NCBI GenBank assembly: GCA_963700745.1
Contig: CAVOYT010000004.1
Coordinates: forward strand, 62,001 to 126,000
DNA length: 64,000 nucleotides
DNA from: UBA10649 sp963700745
Lineage (GTDB): Bacteria; Actinomycetota; Actinomycetes; S36-B12
Direction: 5' to 3'
Shown: one piece after another, positions 20,174-30,079 of the stretch
How positions within the stretch are numbered: the stretch's first letter is position 1
Layout: every line of letters starts with the position of its first letter
The notes under the pieces: model-generated
Database searches by the model: none
The model's input: only the letters and a program-made list of their open reading frames with translations
Told to the model about the DNA's origin: nothing
Position numbers and translations under genes: made by a program

Positions 20174-21467
20174 TCAGTCGTTGGTGAGCCGCACTCTACG
20201 TGGGCCCCTGAGCTGATACCACCCTGCCGTGACCACGAGGAGCAGGCCGACCAGAGCATAGAAGACCGGCGCCTGGCCACTGTCCGGCGACACCAGGGCC
20301 ATCGAGGCGATGCCCAGCACCAGGCAGACATTGACCAGCATGTCGAAGAGCGCGAAGACCCGACCGAGGTGATCGTCGGGAATATGCCGCTGCACGAGCG
20401 TGTCGGAGCAGACCTTCACCGATTGTCCAGCGAAGCCGATGCTCAATCCGCCCGCCAGCAACGCGGGAAAGCTCGGCGCGACGGCGCCCACGATGACGAG
20501 CCCGATGCCCACGATTCCCGCTTGAAGCAGGGCGACCACGGACCACGCAACGGCCCCCCATCGTCGACTTGCCCACGGCGTCAGGATCGCGCCGATCAGC
20601 GCACCGGAGGCGGCCGCTGCGGTCAGCATGGCGAACTGGGTCAGGGCGTCGTTGGCGTCGCTCACCTCATTGAAGGTGGTGCGGACGAGCAGCAGTCCGC
20701 CAGCGGTGAGGACCCCGAAGGCGAACCGGTGCGCACCGACGACGGCGATCGCCCGTCCGGCCTCCGCGTGGAGCCTGAGCTCGGCGATGCCCTCGAGGAG
20801 GCCGATGGCGATGCCGCGAACGGTGTCCGACGGACGGCGGCCATCGGGTCCGAGGCGGTCGACGGGGATGAAGCGCGCCACCAGCGCGGAGAGCGCATAC
20901 GCGGCCAGGGCGCAGCCGAGCACGATCTCGCTGCCCTGGTCGGTTGCGCCGAGGAGGCTGCGCAGGGTCACCCCGACCAGCGCTCCAGCGGCCGCCATGA
21001 TCGTGCCCGACGTGGGAGTCAGTGCGTTCGCCGTGACCAGGTCGCGGCCGGCCACCACGTGCGGCAGGGAGGCGGAGAGGCCCGGCGAGGACGAACCGGC
21101 CGATGCCGAGCACGATGAGGACGGCGATGCCGAGGGGTATGCCGTCGTTGCCGGCGATCACCAGGGCGATGATCGGGACGGTGAAGAGGGCCTTGAGCAG
21201 GTTCGCCCGCACGAGCACGTTGCGTCGGCGCCAGCGGTCGAGGAAGACCCCCGCGAAGGGACCCACGATGGAGTACGGCAGGAGCAGGATCGCGAAGGCG
21301 GCGGCCACCTTGACCGCGTCCGGCTGCCGCTCCGGGGAGAACAGCACGAAGGTGGCCAGCGCGGCCTGGAGGAGTCCGTCCCCGAACTGCCCGACCAGCC
21401 GGACGCCGAACAGCTTGCGGAAGTCACGCCCCGCCAGCACCTCGCGAAGTGCGGGCAGCGCCACCAT
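20174..21467 (-). CDS. Major facilitator superfamily transporter, one frameshift
   Basis: About 430 residues with roughly twelve hydrophobic segments. The N-terminus reads ALREVLAGRDFRKLFGVRLV and the loop 2-3 region has GPFAGVFLDRWRRRNVLV, the MFS A-like motif (G...DRxxRR). The second half contains ASGALIGAILTPWASRRWG. The frame changes near 21080 by one inserted base (LAG/LSASLPHVV). It resembles drug-efflux-type MFS proteins. The start is ATG 21467; it follows the hairpin-rich gap behind ino1. Substrate unknown. Confidence 0.82.
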
Positions 21468-21489
21468 GGTGGTGACGCTACCTCCCCAT

Positions 21490-21518
21490 CCGTTTCTCCC
21501 ACTTAGTGGGAGAAACGG
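21490..21518. repeat. Perfect 13-bp inverted repeat between MFS gene and ino1
   Basis: CCGTTTCTCCCAC and GTGGGAGAAACGG flank TTA, making a perfect 13-bp stem. It lies in the 265-base gap between ino1 and the MFS gene. The motif GGGAGAAACGG recurs directly at 21700-21710, and a variant (CCGTCTCTCCCGG) occurs at 21550-21562, so the gap holds related repeats. Confidence 0.8.
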
Positions 21519-21639
21519 CCACCACCGCCTCCGATAGCGGGGTCTTTGTCCGTCTCTCCCGGCCCAGGCTCCGTGCCACCTACTGGGCGATGCTGCAGCG
21601 GGTTCGTCCGAGGCAGGACGATCAGGGAATCTGACGCGT

Positions 21640-21692
21640 GGGACAAATGGACGAATCCGGCCTGGGTAGGGCCGGATTCGTCCATTTGTCCC
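21640..21692. terminator. Perfect 22-bp hairpin downstream of ino1
   Basis: The arms 21640-21661 and 21671-21692 are exactly complementary over 22 bases, with a 9-base loop (ctgggtagg). It sits 40 bases beyond the ino1 stop on the minus strand and is the obvious candidate terminator, though no U-tract follows. A second small stem CCCGC-aaa-GCGGG overlaps its right end. The length and perfection are unusual for a plain terminator. Confidence 0.65.
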
Positions 21693-21732
21693 GCAAAGCG
21701 GGAGAAACGGAAAGGGTGCGGGAGGGGGTGGG

Positions 21733-22815
21733 TCAGCGCTCGATGGTGCCGGCGATGAAGTCCTCGACGGCCTGCCGCGCCTCGCTGTCGGTGTACTGCA
21801 CCGGCGGGGACTTCATGAAGTAGCTCGACGCCGACAGCACTGGGCCGCCGATGCCCCGGTCCTTGGCGATCTTCGCCGCGCGGACGGCGTCGATGATCAC
21901 GCCGGCGCTGTTGGGGGAGTCCCACACCTCGAGCTTGTACTCGAGGTTGATCGGCGCATCACCGAAGGCGCGACCCTCGAGTCGCACGAACGCCCACTTG
22001 CGGTCGTCCAGCCACGCCACGTAGTCGCTCGGGCCGATGTGCACGTTGCGCGCACCCATGTCGTGCGAGGTGATCTGCGAGGTGACGGCCTGCGTCTTGG
22101 AGATCTTCTTGGACTCGAGGCGATCGCGCTCGAGCATGTTCATGAAGTCCATGTTGCCGCCGACGTTCAGCTGGTAGGTCCGGTCCAGGATGACGCCGCG
22201 GTCCTCGAACAGCTTGGCCATGACCCGGTGCGTGATGGTGGCCCCGACCTGGCTCTTGATGTCGTCGCCGACGATCGGCAGCCCGGCGTCCTCGAACTTC
22301 TTGGCCCACTCGGGTGTGCCGGCGATGAAGACCGGAAGGGCGTTGACGAATCCGCAGCCGGCGTCGATCGCGCACTGCGCGTAGAACTTGGCCGCGGTCT
22401 CCGAGCCGACGGGCAGGTAGCAGACGACGATGTCGACCTGCGCGGCCTTCAGGGCAGCCACGACGTCCACGGGCTCCGCGTCGGACTCCGTGATCATCTC
22501 CCGGTAGTACTTGCCCAGGCCGTCATGGGTGTGGCCGCGCTGCACGGTGATCCCGGTCGGGGCCACGTCGGCGAACTTCAGGGTGTTGTTCTCCGAGGCG
22601 TTGATCGCCTCCGAGAGGTCCAGGCCGACCTTCTTGCCGTCCACGTCGAAGGCCGCAACGAACTCGACGTCGCGAACGTGGTACTCGCCGAACTGGACGT
22701 GCATGAGGCCGGGCACGAAGTCAGCCGGGTCGGCGTCCTTGTAGTACTCGACGCCCTGGACGAGGGACGAGGCGCAGTTGCCTACCCCGACGATTGCTAC
22801 GCGAACCGAACCCAT
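21733..22815 (-). CDS. ino1: Inositol-3-phosphate synthase
   Basis: Converts glucose-6-phosphate to myo-inositol-3-phosphate, needed in Actinobacteria for phosphatidylinositol and mycothiol. 360 residues, intact. NAD-binding N-terminus VRVAIVGVGNCASSLVQG; family signatures INASENNTLKFADVAP, FVNALPVFIAGTPEWA, VGDDIKSQVGATITHR and LNVGGNMDFMNM; conserved KLEVWDSPNSAGV near the C-terminus. ATG 22815 has AAGGAG upstream and overlaps the padR stop (TAATG), so the two are co-transcribed and probably regulated by that PadR protein. Confidence 0.96.
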   Translation of the reverse strand: MGSVRVAIVGVGNCASSLVQGVEYYKDADPADFVPGLMHVQFGEYHVRDVEFVAAFDVDGKKVGLDLSEAINASENNTLKFADVAPTGITVQRGHTHDGLGKYYREMITESDAEPVDVVAALKAAQVDIVVCYLPVGSETAAKFYAQCAIDAGCGFVNALPVFIAGTPEWAKKFEDAGLPIVGDDIKSQVGATITHRVMAKLFEDRGVILDRTYQLNVGGNMDFMNMLERDRLESKKISKTQAVTSQITSHDMGARNVHIGPSDYVAWLDDRKWAFVRLEGRAFGDAPINLEYKLEVWDSPNSAGVIIDAVRAAKIAKDRGIGGPVLSASSYFMKSPPVQYTDSEARQAVEDFIAGTIER

Positions 22816-23477
22816 TACTGCTCCTTGTTGTTGAGGGATAGATCGTTGTCGATCGATGCATCGCCGGCGGGCGACGCCTCAGGTGTGGATGGCGCGACAA
22901 CGGATGCTTCGCCGCTGTCGCGTTCGTGCTGGATGAGCTCGTTCAGCCAACGGACCTCGCGCTCGGCGCCGTCGAGTCCGTGCTGCTGAAGCTGGAGGGT
23001 GTAGGCGTCGACGCGCTCGCGGCTGCGGGCGAGGGAGTCGCGCAGGGCGTCGACCCGCTCCTCGAGGCGCGATCGCCGTCCTTCGAGGATCCGCAGGCGC
23101 ACCCGCGCCTCGGTGCGGCTGAAGAACGCCAGGTGGGCCGCGAAGCCCTCGTCCTCCCAGGCCTCGGGCCCGGGCTGGTTCGCCCAGGTTCCGAACAGCT
23201 CCTTGCCGTCGCCGGTGATGGCATAGACGACGCGGGCCCGCCGGGCGGCCAGCGGCGGCGCCGAGGACTCGGTGGCCGGGGTGACGTCGACCTCGGCGAT
23301 CATTCCCTTGCCCTGGAGTCGACGCAGGCAGGGGTACAGGGAGCCGTAGGACAGGGCCCGGAAGGGGCCGAGGACGGCGGAGAGGCGCTTGCGCAGCTCG
23401 TAGCCGTGCAGGGGACCGTCGGTGAGGACGCCGAGGACGGCGAACTCCAGCACGTCGTGCCGCTTGGCCACGGTCAT
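22815..23477 (-). CDS. PadR family transcriptional regulator
   Basis: 220 residues. The N-terminal winged helix is typical: FAVLGVLTDGPLHGYELRKR and LSYGSLYPCLRRLQGKGMI, ending in RVVYAITGDGKELF. A C-terminal coiled-coil-like region (RSRLEERVDALRDSLARSRERVDAY) would give the dimer contact, followed by a disordered tail. It is translationally coupled to ino1, matching the Rv0047c-ino1 pair of Mycobacterium. A dyad at 23530-23544 upstream is a likely operator, implying autoregulation of padR-ino1. Confidence 0.9.
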   Translation of the reverse strand: MTVAKRHDVLEFAVLGVLTDGPLHGYELRKRLSAVLGPFRALSYGSLYPCLRRLQGKGMIAEVDVTPATESSAPPLAARRARVVYAITGDGKELFGTWANQPGPEAWEDEGFAAHLAFFSRTEARVRLRILEGRRSRLEERVDALRDSLARSRERVDAYTLQLQQHGLDGAEREVRWLNELIQHERDSGEASVVAPSTPEASPAGDASIDNDLSLNNKEQ

Positions 23478-23529
23478 CTCCCTGTCGGTGCCGCAACGTC
23501 TATGTACCGTCGCGATAAGTCATTACAAC

Positions 23530-23544
23530 ATATCGAAACGATAT
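23530..23544. promoter_or_regulatory. Candidate PadR operator upstream of padR-ino1
   Basis: ATATCG-AAA-CGATAT is a perfect 6-bp inverted repeat in an otherwise GC-rich setting, 53 bases upstream of the padR start and 52 bases upstream of the divergent DUF5318 gene. PadR-family proteins commonly bind ATAT-type dyads, so control of one or both divergent units is plausible. Confidence 0.5.
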
Positions 23545-23595
23545 ATCAAAACTTCCCAATGGCCCCTGGGCCCGGCCCGTCTAGACTCTGGCCGC

Positions 23596-24120
23596 ATGGC
23601 GGCGCCCCGCAAGACAGCGATCCGCGGGACCATCGCCCGCGGCGAGTCCGCCGCGTCACGAGGCCGCTCCCGAAAGTCGTCCGCCCCCCTGGCACCTCCC
23701 GAGCCGGTCGACCAGCCGGACCGCCCCCGATCGGTGGTCGATCACGGTCTTCAGCGCCGAGCTGCCCTGCTTCGGCTCTTCAACGGTGGCGCCCTGTCGT
23801 CGGACCTCTGCGATGCCGACCCCTACCTGCTCAAGGCAGCCAGGTTCCACGGTGAGCCGGCCGGCCACGCATGTCCGGCCTGTCGCGACGCCGGCCTGGT
23901 CACTGTCACCTACGTCTACGGAGACGAGCTCGGGCCCTACTCGGGGCGCATCCGGGCGACCGACGAGCTGCCGGCGATGGCCTTCCAGTTCGGCGCCTTC
24001 TCGGTGTACGTCGTGGAGGTGTGCCAGCGGTGCCACTGGAACTTCCTGCTCACGACGTACGTCCTAGGGGACGGCGTGCCGCGACGTGCTTTGCCCACGC
24101 CGCGTGATCTTCTTGACTAG
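23596..24120 (+). CDS. DUF5318 family protein
   Basis: 174 residues starting at ATG 23596, intact. A disordered basic N-terminus (about 45 residues) precedes a conserved domain with two CxxC pairs, HACPACRDAG and CQRCHWNFL, suggestive of a zinc ribbon. The end GVPRRALPTPRDLLD fits family members. It lies between padR-ino1 and the PBP gene as Rv0049 does between Rv0047c and ponA1. Function unknown. Confidence 0.85.
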   Translation: MAAPRKTAIRGTIARGESAASRGRSRKSSAPLAPPEPVDQPDRPRSVVDHGLQRRAALLRLFNGGALSSDLCDADPYLLKAARFHGEPAGHACPACRDAGLVTVTYVYGDELGPYSGRIRATDELPAMAFQFGAFSVYVVEVCQRCHWNFLLTTYVLGDGVPRRALPTPRDLLD

Positions 24121-24197
24121 TCACGACCCCTACGACTGACCGGCCACCGGCCGGACCGGACCTCGCAGGGGACTTCCCCGAGACGTGAGGAACCACT

Positions 24198-26381
24198 GTG
24201 CCCGACTCTCGCCGCCAGCCCGCACCAAGGGCCAGCGGTTCGGCCACGCGGAAGCGGCCCGCCGCCCGGCCCCCGGCCAAGCCGAAACGCCACTGGCTGC
24301 GCTGGACGATCATCATCGGCCTGATCCTGATCGCCGTTGGCGTGGCCGTCTTCGCGGCGCTCCTGGCGCGCACCTCGGTTCCCACGGCCAACGAGGTCGT
24401 CACCAGCGAGGCCACGATCGTCTACTGGGCTGACGGCAAGAACGAGATCGGCCGACTCGGCGAGTCGACTCGACGCAGCGTGTCCCTGGACGACGTCCCA
24501 CTGCAGGTACAGCAGGCGATCCTCGCCGCCGAGGACCGCACGTTCTACGAGCACGGTGGCATCTCTCCGGTGGGCATCGCGCGCTCGGTATGGAACAACG
24601 TGACCGGCGGCAGCACGCAGGGCGGCTCGACGATCACGCAGCAGTACGCCAAGAACGCCTTCCTGACGCAGGAGCGGTCCTGGGACCGAAAGATCAATGA
24701 GGCTCTGCTGGCCATCAAGCTCGAGACGATCGTGTCGAAGGACGAGATCCTCGAGAACTACCTCAACACGATCTACTTCGGCCGCGGGGCGGACGGAATC
24801 GAGGCGGCGTCGATCGCCTACTTCGGCGTCCCGGCCAGCGAGCTCACCCTCGAGCAGGGGGCCGTGCTGGCCGCCATCATCAAGTCGCCCAGTGACATGG
24901 CCACCGAGGACGGGCTCACCCGTCTGGAGGCCCGGTGGGAGTACGTGCTCGACGGCATGCTCGAGCAGGGGTGGATCACCCAGAAGGAGCGAAACGCCGC
25001 CGAGTTCCCGAAGCTGAAGAAGCTCAAGGCGAAGGACCGGCTCGCCGGACAGACCGGGTTCCTGCTGACCATGGTGGAGAAGCAGCTCATCGACCTTGGC
25101 TTCGACGAGACCGAGATCCAGCGCGGCGGGCTCCGGGTGGTGTCGACGTTCGACCGCGCCGCCCAGCGAGCCGCGACCGCCGCCGTGCGAGAGGTCGGGC
25201 CCCAGAGTCGCACGAAGGGAGTGCGCATCGGGCTGGCGTCCGTGCGTCCGGGAACGGGCGAGGTCGTTGCCATCTACGGCGGCGAGAACTTCATCGACGA
25301 CCAGATCAACAACGCCACCCGGCAGTTCGCGCAGGCCGGTTCGACGTTCAAGCCGTTCGCACTCGCCGCGGCCACCGAGGACGACGTGCTCCTGAACTCG
25401 GTGTGGCCCGGTGACTCTCCGGCGACCGTCGACGGCTACACCTTCTCCAACTACGGGGACCGGTCCTACGGGCCGGTCACCTTGCTCGAGGCGACCGAGA
25501 ACAGCATCAACTCCGCCTACGTCCAGCTGGAGTCCGACATCGGGGTGTCCAACGTGGCGGATGCCGCGGTCCGGGCGGGCGTGCCGGCCGACACTCCCGG
25601 AATGAACCTGAAGAACCTCGACCTGACGTTCGTCCTCGGCACCGCCTCGCCCTCGGGGCTGGACATGGCCAACGCGTACGCCACGTTCGCCGCGAGCGGC
25701 ACGCGGTTCGACACGTCCGTGGTGAAGGAAGTCGTCGGTCCCAACGGCGGGCTGCTGTTCCAGCTGAATCCGAAGAAGGACCGCGCCTTCGCTGCGCCGG
25801 TTGCCGACACCGTCACCTACGCACTGAGCCGGGTCGTGACAAACGGCACCGGTACGACGGCGCTCGCGCTCGGTCGACCCGCCGCGGCGAAGACCGGCAC
25901 GACGGACGACAACAAGAGCGCCTGGTTCGTCGGCTACACCCCCCAGCTCGCGACGGCCGTGCTGATGGCGAAGGAGGACCAGGACGGCATTCCCGTGTCA
26001 CTGTCAGGCACGGGCGGGCTGTCGACGGTCACCGGCGGCTCCTTCCCGGCAGCCATCTGGACGGCCTACATGACCGCGGCCCTCGACGGCCTGCCGGTCG
26101 AGGACTTCCCGGAGCCGCCGGAGGATGCGACCCAGCCGCTGGACTGCCCGACGTCGATCACGTCGGACCTCGAGGAGGTCCCGATCGGCTGCCCCACGCC
26201 CGAGGTGATCCCCGAGTTCTCCAACGAGCCTTCTGCCGTGGCTACACTTCCGAGCGGCTCACCGGACGAGCTCGCACCGGTGGAGACGCCGAGTCAGTCC
26301 CCCGATGACGCGCTGTTCTCGCCGGAGCCGGAGCCGACGCAGGTGCCCAGTCCACCGATCGAGGAAGGCCGACCGGAGTGA
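24198..26381 (+). CDS. Bifunctional class A penicillin-binding protein (transglycosylase/transpeptidase)
   Basis: Peptidoglycan polymerase of 727 residues, PonA1-like by position. A proline/lysine-rich cytosolic start precedes one membrane helix (WTIIIGLILIAVGVAVFAAL). The GT51 domain shows AAEDRTFYEHGG, GGSTITQQYAKN and YLNTIYFGRGADGIEAAS. The transpeptidase shows the active-site serine in AGSTFKPFAL, SxN in TENSINSAY and KTGT in AAKTGTTDD. A Pro/Ser/Glu-rich tail follows. GTG 24198 has GAGGA upstream. Its stop overlaps the GTG of the GT87 gene (GTGA). No frameshift. Confidence 0.93.
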   Translation: MPDSRRQPAPRASGSATRKRPAARPPAKPKRHWLRWTIIIGLILIAVGVAVFAALLARTSVPTANEVVTSEATIVYWADGKNEIGRLGESTRRSVSLDDVPLQVQQAILAAEDRTFYEHGGISPVGIARSVWNNVTGGSTQGGSTITQQYAKNAFLTQERSWDRKINEALLAIKLETIVSKDEILENYLNTIYFGRGADGIEAASIAYFGVPASELTLEQGAVLAAIIKSPSDMATEDGLTRLEARWEYVLDGMLEQGWITQKERNAAEFPKLKKLKAKDRLAGQTGFLLTMVEKQLIDLGFDETEIQRGGLRVVSTFDRAAQRAATAAVREVGPQSRTKGVRIGLASVRPGTGEVVAIYGGENFIDDQINNATRQFAQAGSTFKPFALAAATEDDVLLNSVWPGDSPATVDGYTFSNYGDRSYGPVTLLEATENSINSAYVQLESDIGVSNVADAAVRAGVPADTPGMNLKNLDLTFVLGTASPSGLDMANAYATFAASGTRFDTSVVKEVVGPNGGLLFQLNPKKDRAFAAPVADTVTYALSRVVTNGTGTTALALGRPAAAKTGTTDDNKSAWFVGYTPQLATAVLMAKEDQDGIPVSLSGTGGLSTVTGGSFPAAIWTAYMTAALDGLPVEDFPEPPEDATQPLDCPTSITSDLEEVPIGCPTPEVIPEFSNEPSAVATLPSGSPDELAPVETPSQSPDDALFSPEPEPTQVPSPPIEEGRPE

Positions 26382-27800
26382 GCCCACCCTCGCCGATCGT
26401 GCTGCCGGGCCGCGAGGACCCCGTGGTCGCCAGCACGGTCGGCGTGGTCGGCGGGCGGCTCGGCCGCTGGGCGCGGATCGGCACCTCGTGGTGGAACCCC
26501 CTGCGCGCCCTGGTGGTCATCGCGACCTTCTCCTACGTGCTCGGCTACGTGCTGGACCTGTCCTGCCGGTCGGAGAACTGGCGGACGCCGGAGCGCTATG
26601 AGCACCTCTGCTACACCGACATCACGCCGTTGTACTCGCTGCGCGGTTTCGCCGACGGCCTGATCCCCTACGTCCAGGCCATGCCGGACGGCCAGCATCT
26701 GGAGTACCCGGTCCTCACCGGCGGGTTCATGCAGGTGGCCGCGATGATCACGTCGGCGCTGACGTCGGTGTTCCCCACCGACCGGCCCTCCACCGTCTTC
26801 TTCGACGTGAATGTGGTGCTCCTGTTCATCGCCTTCATCGCGACGGTGGCGGCCACCGCACTCACGGTCCGACGCCGGCCGTGGGACGCAGCCATGGTCG
26901 CGCTCGCTCCGACCATGATCCTGGCCGCCACGGTGAACTGGGACCTGGTCCCGCTCGCGTTCATCGCGATCGCCCTGCTGCTGTGGTCCCGCCGGCATCC
27001 CTTCGCCGCGGGCCTGCTCCTGGGCCTGGCCGTGGCAGCGAAGTTCTATCCGGTGCTGCTGCTCGGCGGTTTCCTGCTCCTCGCCCTGCGCACCGCGAAG
27101 TGGCGCGCCTTCGGCCTGCTCGTGGGGGGCACCGTCGTGGCGTGGCTGGTGGTCAACGTCCCGGTCATGATCGCGAACTTCGAGGGCTGGTCCTACTTCT
27201 ACCGGTTCAGCCAGCAGCGGGGTGAGGACTTCGGATCGATCTGGTACGCGCTGACGCCTGGCGGGGGTGTCGGGCGTCCCGGCGGACCGGCTCAACGTCG
27301 TGGCCACCGGACTGTTCCTGCTCCTGTGCGCGGGAATCGCGCTCATGGTCCTGGCGGCGCCGCGGCGCCCCCGGCTGGCCGCGGTCCTGTTCCTCGTCCT
27401 GGCCGCCTTCGTGCTGACGAACAAGGTGTACTCGCCCCAGTACGCCCTGTGGCTCGTGCCCCTGGCGGTCATGGCCCGGCCGCGCTGGCGCGACTTCCTG
27501 ATCTGGCAGATCGGCGAGGTGCTCTACTTCGTCGCGATCTGGTGGTACCTCGTGGCGTACGGGGTCGATGACACCACCGGTCTCACGGGCCAGGAGTACG
27601 CCGTCGCCATCGTGATCCGCGTGGTCGTGACCGTCTACTTCGCGGCAATGGTGGTGCAGGACGTCTTCGCGCCGCAGTACGACATCGTCCGTACCGACGG
27701 GTTCGAGGAGGACGAGGACGATCCGGGGGGCGGCGTGTTCGACCGCGCCCCCGACGTGTTCACCCTAGGCCGAGGACGGCGTCGAACCGCGACGTCGTGA
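26378..27800 (+). CDS. GT87-family polyprenyl-phosphate-dependent glycosyltransferase, one frameshift
   Basis: Multi-pass membrane glycosyltransferase (DUF2029/GT87; Rv0051-like by position) of about 473 residues. The N-terminal helix ALVVIATFSYVLGYVLDL is followed by an extracytoplasmic loop containing ITPLYSLRGFADGLIPY and LEYPVLTGGFMQ, the DxE/YP-type acceptor region of these mannosyltransferase-like enzymes, then many helices and NKVYSPQYALWLVPLAV. A single extra base near 27285 shifts the frame. It is coupled to the PBP gene; the 3' end overlaps the convergent racemase-like gene by 41 bases. Confidence 0.83.
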
Positions 27801-28926
27801 AGCGCACGTCCGCGGGTATGCGGTCGCCCACGGCCGGGATCACGCAGCCCTTGGGCAGCCAGATCATGGACACGTGCTGGTGCGGCGGCTCGGCGAACCA
27901 CCGTTGCTTGCCCGCCCAGCGGAAGGGCGAGAGCGCCCGCCCGGCCGCGTCCAGGGCACCCGTGCCGGCCGTCACGACGCGTTGACGCACGTTCGCGCCC
28001 GGGGTGGGAGCGGTCAGCCCGATGCCGTGGGAGGTGCCACCCGACACGACGACGAGGGTGCCGTCCTTGGGCCCGGTGCGCTGGCGGTACCCGACGTGCA
28101 CTCCGCTGGGCAGCGGATGGACGGCGAGGACCGTGCCGGCGGCGTGGAGGGCGGTCCGATCGCCGAGCCACAGCCGGGTCCCGATGCGCGCGCGCAGGAC
28201 GATGTCGGGGACCGCGTCCACGACCGCGGCAAGCTCGGCATCGTCGAGGTGCGAGACCCAGACCCGGCTGGCCGGGGAGTTGTGACCGTGCCACACCTCG
28301 GTCTCGGACTGCCACAGGCCCGCCCAGCGCACGACCTCGCGCACCTTCGGTGTCCCCAGGCTCGCTCCGCGCGGGTCGACCTCGTCGGCGGGCTCGGCCA
28401 GCGGCAGGTGGAGCGCCAGGCCCTCGACCAGCACCTTGCCTCGCGCGAAGGCGTCTCGGACGCGGGCGTCGGCCAGCACTCGCAGGAGCTCACCCTCGTC
28501 GAAGCCGAAGCGGTGCATGGAGGTCTGAGCCTCCAGGACCACCCGCACCGACCCGCTGCCCTCACCGAGGGCGAGCAGGGCTTCCTTGGACGCGATGGTC
28601 CGGATCACTCGACCGGAGTGGAGCTGCTGACCCAGCCGCCACCAGGCGTCAGCAGTGAAGGTGTCCCGCGGCTCGAAGGGCTCCAGCACGATGATGTCGA
28701 AGGTCCCGTACTCGGCCACTGCGTCCACCTCGAACACGGTGCCGACGGCAATGGTGTCGGCGGCCAGGCGGATCGCCTCGTCGGCGAGCACTCGCTGCCC
28801 GAGGCCGTAGCCGTTGCCCTTGATGACCGGAACGATGGGCGCACGGGCGGCCCGGCGGACGGCATCGCAGACCTCGTCCTGGTGCTCGTGCCAACGATCC
28901 CGATTGATCGTCACCGCGAAAGCCAT
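27760..28926 (-). CDS. Alanine racemase-like PLP protein
   Basis: 388 residues, intact. The N-terminal barrel has VPVIKGNGYGLGQRVLADE, matching the cofactor lysine motif of alanine racemases, and ALHLPLAEP. The C-terminal beta domain has GYRQRTGPKDGTLVVVSGG and HVSMIWLP, where canonical racemases have a serine-methionine-aspartate motif (SMD); here the Asp is Ile. It is thus a divergent fold type III PLP protein. It lies 6 bases downstream of the FemAB gene and xthA on the same strand, suggesting a role in modifying or supplying peptidoglycan amino acids; activity is not proven by sequence. Confidence 0.75.
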   Translation of the reverse strand: MAFAVTINRDRWHEHQDEVCDAVRRAARAPIVPVIKGNGYGLGQRVLADEAIRLAADTIAVGTVFEVDAVAEYGTFDIIVLEPFEPRDTFTADAWWRLGQQLHSGRVIRTIASKEALLALGEGSGSVRVVLEAQTSMHRFGFDEGELLRVLADARVRDAFARGKVLVEGLALHLPLAEPADEVDPRGASLGTPKVREVVRWAGLWQSETEVWHGHNSPASRVWVSHLDDAELAAVVDAVPDIVLRARIGTRLWLGDRTALHAAGTVLAVHPLPSGVHVGYRQRTGPKDGTLVVVSGGTSHGIGLTAPTPGANVRQRVVTAGTGALDAAGRALSPFRWAGKQRWFAEPPHQHVSMIWLPKGCVIPAVGDRIPADVRFTTSRFDAVLGLG

Positions 28927-28932
28927 CGCCGA

Positions 28933-30079
28933 TCACCCCTTCCTGGACTGGTACGCACGGAAGCCCCGAGCCCACAGGGGCCGCAGCACGTAGTCCCATT
29001 CGCCTGCGTACTCCTGGGCGAAGCCACCGGTACCCACCTTGAACTGTACGAGTCCGAAGAGGTGGTTCTCGGGATCCAGGGTGTCGGCGATGCCCCGCAG
29101 GTCGTAGATGTCGCAGCCCGCGGCGTGGGCGTCGCTGATCATGCGCCACTGGAGCGCATTCGACGGGCGGACATCCCGGTCGGCGGTGGTCGAGGCACCG
29201 TAGGAGTACCAGGCGTGGGTGCCGACCTGGACCATCAGCGTGGCGGCGGCGAGGTGACCGTCGTGGTGGGCGAGGTAGAGGCGCAGCCGGCCGGTGTCGC
29301 GGTTGAGGGCGTCCCACATCCGCTCGAAGTAGGCCAGGCCGCGCGGGGTGAAGTGGTCGCGATGGGCCGTCTCGACGTAGACCGGATGGAAGGCGGCGAG
29401 GTCGTCGCGGGTCCCCTCGGAGACGATGACCCCGGCCTTCTCGGCCTTCCGGATGTTGCGACGCCACAGCTGGTTGAAGCCGGCGAACACGTCGTCGAGG
29501 GTGCGATCGGCGAGGGGCACCTGGAAGACGTAGCGGGGCTGCACGTCACCGAACCCGGCCCCGCGTCGCGCGGTGCTGCGTCCACCCCGCCGCCTTGAGC
29601 CGCTCGACCATCTTGGTGCCGGCGCCGGAGTGCCAGTCCGCCAGCACCTCGCTCAGGCGCAGTGGGCCGGTTCCGTCGGCCGCGGCAGCGATGGCCGCCT
29701 TGATCGTCGGCGCCTCCCAGCGGCGCAGGGCGACCGGCGGCCCCATCTTGACCTGGAACGCCCCCTGCGACCGGCAGTGGGCGAGGAGCGGACCCAGCCA
29801 GGCGTCCAGGGAGATCCCCGGGTGCTCCGCGCGCAGCCAGTCGATGTCCGGTCCCTCGGGGAGATATGCCAGCGTGCGTTGCGGCACACGCGGCACGGGG
29901 CGATAGAGGACGAGGGAGGCGGCGACCAGTCTGGATCCGTCGAACCAGCCGAGTGATTCGCTACGCCATCCGGACTTGACTTCCCCCCACTCCGGAAGCT
30001 GCAGGAACGACACCGACGGACGGTTGGCCACCCACTCGTCGTGCTGGGCGGGCGTGATGGCGCGGACGGTGAGAGTCAC
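28933..30079 (-). CDS. FemAB/FemX-family lipid II aminoacyltransferase, one frameshift
   Basis: GNAT-fold peptidoglycan-bridge transferase of about 381 residues that would use aminoacyl-tRNA and lipid II. The first half begins TVRAITPAQHDEWVANRPSV with FLQLPEWGEVKSGWRSE; the second half has NQLWRRNIRKAEKAGV, YDLRGIADTLDPENHLFGL and FKVGTGGFAQEYAGEWD, both FemX signatures. The frame shifts near 29560 by one base. GTG 30079 overlaps the xthA stop (GTGA), and the racemase-like gene follows 6 bases on. Confidence 0.87.

Noticed and set aside
24166..24180. DosR-like AGGGGACTTCCCC upstream of the PBP gene
   Set aside because: Only one half-site matches and spacing is wrong; PBP genes at this locus are not known DosR targets.
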